The notes under the pieces were generated by a model. It did no database searches. It saw nothing but the letters and a program-made list of their open reading frames with translations, and was not told the origin of the DNA. Shown piece by piece: positions 7,511-14,941 of a DNA stretch of 64,000 nt (position 1 is the first letter of the stretch; each line of letters begins with the position of its first letter). The stretch covers positions 64,139 through 128,138 of the forward strand of contig JACFMS010000008.1 of the NCBI GenBank assembly GCA_019455285.1, written 5' to 3'. Source of the stretch: Sphingomonadales bacterium (GTDB taxonomy: Bacteria > Pseudomonadota > Alphaproteobacteria > Sphingomonadales > Govanellaceae). A program made the position numbers and the translations under genes.

Positions 7511-8974
7511 ATGAAGGCTATCGATAAGACGAACCGGGTTACCCCAAAACGGCCCCTTGCGGTCTCCGCCATACGGCCGTTACGCCGTCTTGCCCTGGCG
7601 AGCACGCTGTTGGCCGGCTTGTTTGGCATGGCCCCGTACGCCTACGCCGATGGCCTCTCGGAATTTGGCCCTTGCCCTGAAGACGAGCTGCCCAAACGGA
7701 TCGCCGGCAAGGCGCAGTGCGCCATGCTGGTGGTGCCGGAAGACCGCGCCAAACCCGACGGGCGGAAGCTGAGCCTGCCGGTCCTTAAAATTCCAGCGGC
7801 AGATAAAAACCCCGGCGTGCCGGTTTTTGTGCTCAATGGCGGACCGGGGGAATCAAATTTTGGCGCCATCAGGCCGACTTCCGTTCTCGAGAAAAAACAT
7901 GACGTCTTCTATGTAGGGTATCGGGGCGCCGATGGATCGGTTGTGTTGGCATGCCCGGAAGTAAACGAGCGCGTCGACGCTCCGGAGCTGATGTCTGAGG
8001 AAAATCTTGCAAAGTTTGCGGACGCCTTCCAGGCTTGCGCTGAACGGCATCAAAACGCCGGCATTGATTTGTCCCGCTATACGATCTTTGACGTTATCGA
8101 GGATATTGAAACCGTCAGATCCTCGTTGAAATACGATAAAATCAATCTGATGAGCATCAGCTATGGCACGCGGGTGGCGCAATATTATGCCCGACGTCAT
8201 CCTGACAGCATTTTTCGCTCCATCATGATCGGCGTCAATCCGCCCGGACATTTCGTTTTCGGCGCCGAGACAAACGACATGGTTCTCGATAGGCTTTCGG
8301 AGTTGTGCGCGGCGCAGGAAAAGTGCGCGGCAAAAACCGATAATCTTAAAAAGACCATTCTCTACGCTATCAACGGCAGAACCAATGGCCACGCCAAGGA
8401 CATTGATGACAGCGTGTCACGTATGGCGTTGTTCCATACGCTTTATAATCGTGAGATGACGCGACTTTTCATCGAAGCGGCGATCGCTGCGGAGAATGGC
8501 GACTGGACGCCTCTTGCCGAAGGCGGCAAAAAGGCGCTCGGTGGCATGAAGATGATGATCTGGGGTGATCTGATGGCGAAAGGCGGCATGGATTCTTATC
8601 GTTATGCCGCAATGGCGTCTACCTTCCCGACTACAAACGAATCAATGGGATCGCCGGCAGACGCTTTCTATGCAGTCGTATCGAAAAAATGGCCGATAAC
8701 ATTTGCACCGGCAGAATATAATCACGCGGTGATGGATAGGACGCAGACCCTCCTCGTCAACGGCGAAATCGATGTGGCGACACCCATCAAGTTCGCCAAG
8801 ACCGAGTTGCTGCCCTATCTTCCCAACGGCCAGCTGCTTGCCCTGAAGGATTACGGTCACCAGGACATGGTGTTGCAGGCGGATGCGCTGGCGCAGATTT
8901 ATTTTACCTATTATGAAACCGGCAAGCTTGATGCCTCGCCCTTGAAGGAAGATCCCTACATCATTTTCGAATAA
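7511..8974 (+). CDS. Exported alpha/beta hydrolase, TAP/proline-iminopeptidase-like
   Basis: This 487-residue protein starts MKAIDKTNRVTP and has a long basic N-region and a hydrophobic stretch ending near PYAYA, so it is probably exported to the periplasm. The core shows NGGPGESNFG (oxyanion loop), the nucleophile elbow SISYGT, a late acid in NGEIDVATP and the catalytic His in DYGHQDM. The layout matches tripeptidyl-aminopeptidase-like or proline-iminopeptidase-like hydrolases. The elbow begins with Ser instead of the usual Gly. GAAAGG precedes this start; an in-frame ATG at 7430 would spoil the signal peptide. A strong terminator follows. Substrate unknown, possibly a peptide. Confidence 0.82.
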   Translation: MKAIDKTNRVTPKRPLAVSAIRPLRRLALASTLLAGLFGMAPYAYADGLSEFGPCPEDELPKRIAGKAQCAMLVVPEDRAKPDGRKLSLPVLKIPAADKNPGVPVFVLNGGPGESNFGAIRPTSVLEKKHDVFYVGYRGADGSVVLACPEVNERVDAPELMSEENLAKFADAFQACAERHQNAGIDLSRYTIFDVIEDIETVRSSLKYDKINLMSISYGTRVAQYYARRHPDSIFRSIMIGVNPPGHFVFGAETNDMVLDRLSELCAAQEKCAAKTDNLKKTILYAINGRTNGHAKDIDDSVSRMALFHTLYNREMTRLFIEAAIAAENGDWTPLAEGGKKALGGMKMMIWGDLMAKGGMDSYRYAAMASTFPTTNESMGSPADAFYAVVSKKWPITFAPAEYNHAVMDRTQTLLVNGEIDVATPIKFAKTELLPYLPNGQLLALKDYGHQDMVLQADALAQIYFTYYETGKLDASPLKEDPYIIFE

Positions 8975-9036
8975 GAAGTTTTTGAAGAGCTCCTAGCCGT
9001 CGGCGAGGAAGAATCCAACCTCCTGTTGGCAATGAG

Positions 9037-9071
9037 AACCGGGCAGCAGAGTTTCGTTGCCCGGTTTTTTT
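9037..9071 (+). terminator. Rho-independent terminator after the hydrolase
   Basis: AACCGGGCA (9037-9045) pairs with TGCCCGGTT (9058-9066), with a 12-nt loop and seven T residues (9065-9071). It lies about 60 nt after the hydrolase stop. Confidence 0.85.
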
Positions 9072-9106
9072 CTATCTGCGTGACAGCGCAGCTAAGTCTC
9101 TCCAGC

Positions 9107-9170
9107 AAAAAAGGGAAGGGCGGATCGGCGAGGGCTGCCTTGATGAACAGCGCCAAACCTTTCCGCCCTT
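9107..9170 (-). terminator. Possible terminator for the D-aminoacylase-like gene
   Basis: On the minus strand AAGGGCGGA (9170-9162) and TCCGCCCTT (9124-9116) can pair across a 37-nt loop and are followed by CCC and six T residues (to 9107). The long loop makes it weaker than the other terminators here. Confidence 0.35.
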
Positions 9171-9215
9171 TTATTCGGTAGTCTCAGCGCCGGCCTCGCC
9201 AGCGCATCAAGCACC

Positions 9216-10793
9216 CTACGGTTGTTCAGCCTTATTGCCATAAATAGGCTGACCCGGCTTTACCCCTTCGACAAATTTATAGTCTGAGACCACCGCCTGA
9301 CCGTTGACGATGACATAAGCGATGCCCTTCGACGGCAGCGCCCCGTCGGCAAAGGTTGCCTGGTCCGCAATCTCGTTTGCATTAAAGATGGTAATATCGG
9401 CAATCGCGCCTTCCTGGATGCGGCCGCGCCGCTTCATGGCGGGGGCAAAATTTTCAAGTCTCTTGGCCGGCATGTAGCTGACTTTCTTTACCGCATCCAT
9501 AAGACTCAGCGTCTGCCTTTCACGCACATATTGACGGAAAATGCGCGAGAAGGTTCCGGCCCCTCTGGGGTGTCCTTTTCCGTCCACATAGGCGCCGCCA
9601 TCGCTGCCGATCGAGGTTATCGGGTGTTCCACCGCCAGATCGATGTTTTCCTGCTTCATGACATGGGCAATAAGCTCGCCGGAGGCATCATGCTCTTTAT
9701 AATAGTCATAGGTTTTCTCGGTGAGACGTTCGCCGGTGGAGACAAGTTGCAAGTCGCTATAATCTAATTTGAATCTGGCGAGCGTTTCCTTGCTGGCGAT
9801 GGGGGAGTGCAGATTTGCGTGCGCGCCGGTATAGGGATAGACTTCGGTTGAAACGTCAATGCCTCTTTTTTGGCCGCCCTCTAAAAGCTCCAATACCTCA
9901 CGGGTCTGCCATAAGCCACTGCTGTTGACATGGACGGCATGGATGGCGGCCCCAGTCTTTTCCGCCCCATCGATGATCTCACGTGCGCCCTCAAGCGGCG
10001 TGACTTGGCCGATGGAACGGTAATGCACGAAGTTCGGCACCTTTTCTTTGGCGGAAAACTCATAAAAATGTAGCATTTCTTCATGGTCGGCCCCCGGCGT
10101 ATAGGCGAGATGGTAGCCGACGCCGACCGCCCCATACTTCAATCCTTTATGTATCAACGCATCCATTTGAGCGCGTTGTTCCAGCGTGGTGTTTTGGTTT
10201 TGCCAGCCTATTTGACGCGCAGCCACATTTTCATCCTGAGACGTATCGCCGGTAAGCTCGGCCTCCTTCATCACACCGAAAGCGATAGCGCGGACAAGGC
10301 CATGGGATACGGAAGCGCCGAAATTAATGGTCGAACCGCCAATTCTACTGCCATACCATTTGTCTACCGGAAAGACGCCGGATTCCAGCTCAAGGGCGCT
10401 CGTTACGCCGTCCTGGGCATGCAGGCGGTGGGTAAAATCGCTGTGATCGTGGGCATGCATGTCAATAAAGCCTGGCGCCACGACCAGGCCCGCCGCGTCA
10501 ATGACCTTGGCGCCTTTTATGGGCTGTTGCGAAATGCTGACGATTTCGCCGTTTAACACCCCCACGTTCCTGACCGCGTCAAGACCGGTTTCGGGGTCCA
10601 TCACCCGGCCATTCATAATTGCCAGGTCATACGTTTTCTCGCTGGTTTGGACCTTTTCGCCGCCGCAACCGAACAACAGGGAACCGGCAATGGTAAGGGT
10701 CGCCAGTCGATAGGCCATGCGGCGCGCGGAATGCGTGTCCGCCCGATAAGGGACAGCTTGAGCCGGGCTTATATTTAACGGGTGTTTTGACAT
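9216..10793 (-). CDS. D-aminoacylase-like amidohydrolase, predicted lipoprotein
   Basis: This 525-residue metal-dependent amidohydrolase resembles N-acyl-D-amino-acid deacylases. The N-terminal beta segment (YDLAIMNGRVMDPETGLDAV) leads to the HxH metal motif in GFIDMHAHDHSD, and a conserved Glu follows in LELESG. A hydrophobic segment ends in a lipobox (LLFGCGG), so the enzyme is probably anchored in the periplasm. Start choice is uncertain: ATG 10793 has GGTGAGG 3 nt upstream, while ATG 10805 has no Shine-Dalgarno. It is divergent from the second TonB receptor, so the pair could import and deacylate the same type of N-acyl compound. Dipeptidase or dihydroorotase-like activity is an alternative. 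Confidence 0.83.
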   Translation of the reverse strand: MSKHPLNISPAQAVPYRADTHSARRMAYRLATLTIAGSLLFGCGGEKVQTSEKTYDLAIMNGRVMDPETGLDAVRNVGVLNGEIVSISQQPIKGAKVIDAAGLVVAPGFIDMHAHDHSDFTHRLHAQDGVTSALELESGVFPVDKWYGSRIGGSTINFGASVSHGLVRAIAFGVMKEAELTGDTSQDENVAARQIGWQNQNTTLEQRAQMDALIHKGLKYGAVGVGYHLAYTPGADHEEMLHFYEFSAKEKVPNFVHYRSIGQVTPLEGAREIIDGAEKTGAAIHAVHVNSSGLWQTREVLELLEGGQKRGIDVSTEVYPYTGAHANLHSPIASKETLARFKLDYSDLQLVSTGERLTEKTYDYYKEHDASGELIAHVMKQENIDLAVEHPITSIGSDGGAYVDGKGHPRGAGTFSRIFRQYVRERQTLSLMDAVKKVSYMPAKRLENFAPAMKRRGRIQEGAIADITIFNANEIADQATFADGALPSKGIAYVIVNGQAVVSDYKFVEGVKPGQPIYGNKAEQP

Positions 10794-10853
10794 TAACCTC
10801 ACCATCTGGGTTGGATTTTCTCAGCAGGATATCGCCGAACAATATATGCGCAA

Positions 10854-10883
10854 CCCCTCCCTTACCCCCGTAGAACGGAGGGG
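10854..10883. repeat. Short GC-rich inverted repeat
   Basis: CCCCTCC (10854-10860) and GGAGGGG (10877-10883) can pair across 16 nt in the divergent promoter region of the D-aminoacylase-like gene and the TonB receptor. Similar CCCCCT/AGGGGG hairpins occur at 17832-17851 and 54285-54309. Confidence 0.4.
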
Positions 10884-11007
10884 GAGACTGGCAATCAGGC
10901 CGAGTAAAGAGATAAAGCCGGCTAGCACATCGGTATGGACACTCTGAAAACTGTCGCGTGGGTGATGGCGGGCAAGTATGTTCATATATAAGCCAAGGTT
11001 AGGGAGC

Positions 11008-13437
11008 ATGATGAGCAACCAGAAGATCATATCGCAAGGCGTAATCAGCAACACCGGTGCCGAAAAATTGGCCCTTGCCCGGCCAATTCGGGCGTTGGGA
11101 ATACGGTCCTTGCTAATCGCTAGCACGGCCCTTGCGCCATTCGGCATAGCAAGCGTCCCCGCCTTGGCCGCGGGTGACGAGGCATTCGAGGAAATCGTGG
11201 TCTTTGCGCGTAAACGCTCGGAAAGCGTGCAGGCCATCCCGATTGCCGTGTCGGTTGTTCCAAGCGAACTTATGGAGGACGGACAACTTGATGAGGTTTC
11301 CGACTTCCTCGAACTGGTGCCTACGGCCACGTTTACCCGGGACAGCGAAACATCGACCGAAATATCAATCCGCGGCAGCGGCCGGAATATTTCCGATGAA
11401 GATCCAAGCGTCGGCGTCTACCGTGACGGCGTTTATATCGGCGGTCTTCTCTTCTCCACCTCAAACCTCTTTGATCTGGCCCAGGTTGAAATCTTACGCG
11501 GTCCGCAAGCCGGTCTTTACGGGCGGAACGCCGTAGGCGGCGCGATCAATATCACAAGCGCAAAGCCGGTGCACAAGCTTGAAGGCAACGCCGATGTCCG
11601 TATCGGCTCGAAGCAGCGGCAGGAATACCGCGCCGTGCTCAATGTGCCGGTCATTCAGGATCAATGGGCCGTCCGGATCGCTGGGATGCACATCGACCAG
11701 GATAAGGGGTTTGACTACATTGTTAATCAAGATCAGTATACCGATGCGGTCGATAACAAGACCCTGCGTGTCCGCTCGCTATACACCCCCAACGAAAACT
11801 GGGAATTCCTTACCACGGTTGAGTATTTCAAGACCGATGGCGGCGCCGGTCTGATGGTGATGGCACCCGATGCAGAAGTCGGATACCTTGATAGGTACGA
11901 ATTTTTTGAAGTTCCGGGAACCAGCCCGGATGAGACCGATGAGCAACTTCGCAATGGCAAGCAGATTTCAAAACTGAAGCAAGCGCAAGCCATTCAGGAA
12001 GTTAACTGGAATACGGATCTCGGCACGCTGACCGGGTTGGTCAGCTTTCGCTCCGCCGATTATGAATCCTGGAGAGACGAGGATAACACCGGGTACGACA
12101 TCAAAGACATTGCCTTCGATTCTTCGCAAGATTCGCTCTTTGCCGAGTTGCGATTTGCGTCCAAGAGCTTTGATGGCTTCAAATTCATGGCCGGCGTCAA
12201 CTATATGGACGAGGACACGGTCTTGAATTTTGAAAACAGGATCGGCGGTCTATTCGCCGGCGCCGTGGGCGGCGCAAACATTGCCGATTTGTATGCTGCC
12301 GGCGTGGTTACGCCCGAGTGGGCCCCGGTATTCTCGGCGTTGGCCCACATGCCCATCCCGGTCGGGACGCCCATATCGATGTTTGGCTTCACGCCGTTTG
12401 CCACCGGCTGGACCGGCTATCTGGGAGATACGTTCCCGACAGAGTATATCAATGAGCAATCCCTTAAGTCAGTGGCGCTCTTCCTGGAAGCCAACTATGA
12501 GGTTACCGACCGGATCGATATCTGGGCCAATTTGCGGTATACCCGCGACCGGAAGTCAATCGATTTTGCTCAGGAGTTCACCGACGAGTGTCCGGTGGCC
12601 TGCGGCGAAATATTCGCCGCGTTTTTTGGCGGACTTGATCCCGTCATCCTTGGCGAGCACACGAGCCGGACATTTTCAAATGTCAGCCCCGGCGGCGGCG
12701 TGAACTTCCAAGTATCCGAGAACTTCCTGGCGTACGCGAAGGTCGTCACCGGCTTCAAAGCCGGCGGATTTAATGCGATATCGGGCTCGGTGGAGTACTT
12801 GCCCTTTGATGAAGAAAAAACTATCAGCTACGAAATCGGCGCCAAGAGCGACTGGCTTGATCACCGCTTAAGAGTAAACATCGCGGCGTTCTTCCAAAAA
12901 CGCAAGGATACGCTGGTCAGGATTACAGATCCGGTCATGCCGATCCAGGCGCTTGGCGTCAACGCCGGTGAGATCGAAAACAAAGGATTTGAGATTGAAG
13001 TTGTCGCCCGGCCTGTGGGGGGGCTTCAGATCCAAACCGCTTTCGGCTATCTCGACGCGACGTTTAAGGATTTTGGCATTGCCGGGAATGACTATGCCGG
13101 CAATCGCGTGCCAGGCACGTTCAAATATACGATGTCGACCGTGGTATCCTACACCCACCGTCTTACGGATGAGTTGGACCTCTTTTCCTATGCGTTTTAT
13201 AGGAACGCTTGGCAAGGATATACGGACAACAATAACATCGAGAAAATGTCAAATCCGGAAGTTGTCGACATACGTCTTGGGGTAAAATCCGATCGTTGGA
13301 AACTTCTTGCCTATGTCGATAATCTCTTTGACAATCGCTACACGGTCGCCGAGAACCGGCCGATGGATAACGGCGATCATAACGGCATTTTCTCTCCTGG
13401 TAGAACCTATGGCATCAATGGCGCTATCAATTTCTAA
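11008..13437 (+). CDS. TonB-dependent outer-membrane receptor
   Basis: A receptor of about 809 residues with a signal peptide ending near PALAA, a TonB-box-like FEEIVVFARKRSES, a plug with QVEILRGPQAGLYGRNAVGGAINI, and a C-terminal barrel ending in Phe (GINGAINF). It should carry a substrate across the outer membrane with TonB. Tandem ATGs at 11008 and 11011 follow AGGGAG; the second has better spacing, and a more distal ATG at 10978 lacks a ribosome site. It faces away from the D-aminoacylase-like lipoprotein and ends in a strong terminator, so it is a single-gene transcript. Ligand unknown; only distantly similar to the receptor at 484. Confidence 0.9.
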   Translation: MMSNQKIISQGVISNTGAEKLALARPIRALGIRSLLIASTALAPFGIASVPALAAGDEAFEEIVVFARKRSESVQAIPIAVSVVPSELMEDGQLDEVSDFLELVPTATFTRDSETSTEISIRGSGRNISDEDPSVGVYRDGVYIGGLLFSTSNLFDLAQVEILRGPQAGLYGRNAVGGAINITSAKPVHKLEGNADVRIGSKQRQEYRAVLNVPVIQDQWAVRIAGMHIDQDKGFDYIVNQDQYTDAVDNKTLRVRSLYTPNENWEFLTTVEYFKTDGGAGLMVMAPDAEVGYLDRYEFFEVPGTSPDETDEQLRNGKQISKLKQAQAIQEVNWNTDLGTLTGLVSFRSADYESWRDEDNTGYDIKDIAFDSSQDSLFAELRFASKSFDGFKFMAGVNYMDEDTVLNFENRIGGLFAGAVGGANIADLYAAGVVTPEWAPVFSALAHMPIPVGTPISMFGFTPFATGWTGYLGDTFPTEYINEQSLKSVALFLEANYEVTDRIDIWANLRYTRDRKSIDFAQEFTDECPVACGEIFAAFFGGLDPVILGEHTSRTFSNVSPGGGVNFQVSENFLAYAKVVTGFKAGGFNAISGSVEYLPFDEEKTISYEIGAKSDWLDHRLRVNIAAFFQKRKDTLVRITDPVMPIQALGVNAGEIENKGFEIEVVARPVGGLQIQTAFGYLDATFKDFGIAGNDYAGNRVPGTFKYTMSTVVSYTHRLTDELDLFSYAFYRNAWQGYTDNNNIEKMSNPEVVDIRLGVKSDRWKLLAYVDNLFDNRYTVAENRPMDNGDHNGIFSPGRTYGINGAINF

Positions 13438-13472
13438 GGCGTGAGCACTGCCGTCTGACGATGGCAAAATTA

Positions 13473-13506
13473 ACGGCGGCATATGATTATGCCGCCGTCT
13501 TTTTTT
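13473..13506 (+). terminator. Rho-independent terminator after the second TonB receptor
   Basis: ACGGCGGCATA (13473-13483) and TATGCCGCCGT (13488-13498) are perfect 11-bp arms with a TGAT loop, followed by C and seven T residues. It lies 35 nt after the receptor stop and near the end of the convergent aminotransferase gene. Confidence 0.9.
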
Positions 13507-13533
13507 GTGTTGAATTTTAAAGTAGGGACTTGA

Positions 13534-14838
13534 TTAGAGGAGAGAGGATACGGCCTTAACGGCTACGTCAAGCTCATCGGTGGTGACGTAGATATTGGGG
13601 CTGAACCTGACGGCTGACTTGCCGTTGACGGGATAAGCCACGGCCGAGATGTTATATTTGTTATAGAATGTTTCCATGACGCTGCGGGGATTTTCGGTAT
13701 TGAGCATGAACATGACGATACCGGCGCTCATTTCAGGCTGGAAGGGGGTTATGAAATCGACCTTGCCTAGGGCCGCAATGGCGGTGCGTACATAAGCCGC
13801 CAGGAAGCGAATGCGCTCTTCGACCCGCTCATGTCCCAGCGTATTATGCAAGTCTACCGCAACCTTCAGCGCATCAATGCGGCTATCCTGGCGCTGCCCC
13901 AGGCATTCGAACTTCCTGGCGCCGGCGCGGGACATTTTTTCCCAGTTGTGGGTCACCATTGACGGCCATAGCTGTTCGATGCGGGAAGCGCGCACATACA
14001 GAACGCCTACTTCATGGGGGCCGGCAAGCCATTTATGAGCGCTGCCGGTAAAGAAATCGCAGCCCATCTCGTGCAAATCCAAGTTCATCATGCCGAACGT
14101 TTGCGCGCCGTCCACCAACGTGAGGATGCCATTCTTGGCGGCGATGCGGCATAAGTCGGCGGCCGGCAAGGCGATGCCTGACACGTTTGAAACATGGCTA
14201 AAGGCAAGTACTTTTGTACGGGCATTGAGCGCTGCCCTGAAGGGCTTGATTAGGTCAGAGGGGGCTTCAGGTTGGTGGGGCGTTGACACTCGAACGACCT
14301 TGAAGCCGTATCGCGCCGCCCACACATCCCAGGCGACGTTGTTTGATTCATGGTTCTGATCCCAAATGACCACTTCATCCTGGGAACCGAGGTTAAGGCC
14401 GGCTATGACCGTGCGGTTACCTTCGCTGGTATTGCGGGTGATGGCAATTTCGTCCTGATTGGCGCCCAGCATAGTTGCCAGCGAGGCGCGGACTACCTCA
14501 ATGCTTGCTTCGAACTTGAAGCGGTTTTCAAAGGAAGGGTCGCCGTTTACATCGCGGGAAAGAGCTTCCGCTGTATCAAGCACGGCCGTAGAGGAGGGAG
14601 CAAAGTTTGCTGAATTGAGGTGTATAAGCCCCGGCCTTAAAGGAAACAGGGTTTTGACCTGCGCCCAGAGCTTATTTTCATCGATCTGGCCGCCATTTGC
14701 CGCATGGGGCAGATCAAGGACCGACTTGGATAGCGGTTGCGCATCGGCGTTAGACGCTGCAGCCAAACCGATCGTTCCGGTCAAGCCAAACAGGAATTTT
14801 CTACGATCAATATCTCTTAAGCTAGAAAAATTGCTCAT
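13534..14838 (-). CDS. Tat-exported class V aminotransferase-like PLP enzyme
   Basis: This 434-residue protein belongs to the class V aminotransferase family (cysteine desulfurase / isopenicillin N epimerase branch). The PLP lysine is Lys269 in TGSAHKWLAGP, with DGAQTFG just before it. The N-terminus has a twin-arginine motif (DRRKFLFG, Arg12-Arg13), a hydrophobic stretch and an AxA-like end (ADAQ), so it should be folded with PLP in the cytoplasm and exported through Tat. Exported PLP enzymes are rare; PvdN of pyoverdine maturation is the known example of this type. The start at 14838 is set by GGAG 6 nt upstream and by the Tat motif. It lies downstream of the LuxR gene on the same strand. 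Confidence 0.85.
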   Translation of the reverse strand: MSNFSSLRDIDRRKFLFGLTGTIGLAAASNADAQPLSKSVLDLPHAANGGQIDENKLWAQVKTLFPLRPGLIHLNSANFAPSSTAVLDTAEALSRDVNGDPSFENRFKFEASIEVVRASLATMLGANQDEIAITRNTSEGNRTVIAGLNLGSQDEVVIWDQNHESNNVAWDVWAARYGFKVVRVSTPHQPEAPSDLIKPFRAALNARTKVLAFSHVSNVSGIALPAADLCRIAAKNGILTLVDGAQTFGMMNLDLHEMGCDFFTGSAHKWLAGPHEVGVLYVRASRIEQLWPSMVTHNWEKMSRAGARKFECLGQRQDSRIDALKVAVDLHNTLGHERVEERIRFLAAYVRTAIAALGKVDFITPFQPEMSAGIVMFMLNTENPRSVMETFYNKYNISAVAYPVNGKSAVRFSPNIYVTTDELDVAVKAVSSLL

Positions 14839-14841
14839 TGA

Positions 14842-14915
14842 CCACTCCAGAGATTTTACTTTGACCGCCAAGCCTAGCAGGATGGACAGCGCAAAACCCC
14901 CTCACTCTGGAGTGG
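14842..14915 (-). promoter_or_regulatory. Inverted repeat that can hide the aminotransferase ribosome-binding site
   Basis: On the minus strand CCACTCCAGAG (14915-14905) is an exact complement of CTCTGGAGTGG (14852-14842), which contains the GGAG Shine-Dalgarno of the ATG at 14838. The arms are 52 nt apart, inside the gap after the LuxR stop. If both arms are transcribed, the stem would block initiation. It could also be a DNA operator. Confidence 0.5.
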
Positions 14916-14941
14916 TATGGAAGGGCAAGCAGGGACAAGGG

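Noticed and set aside
10854..10883. Transcription terminator
   Set aside because: GC-rich hairpin with no T run in either direction, inside a divergent promoter region.
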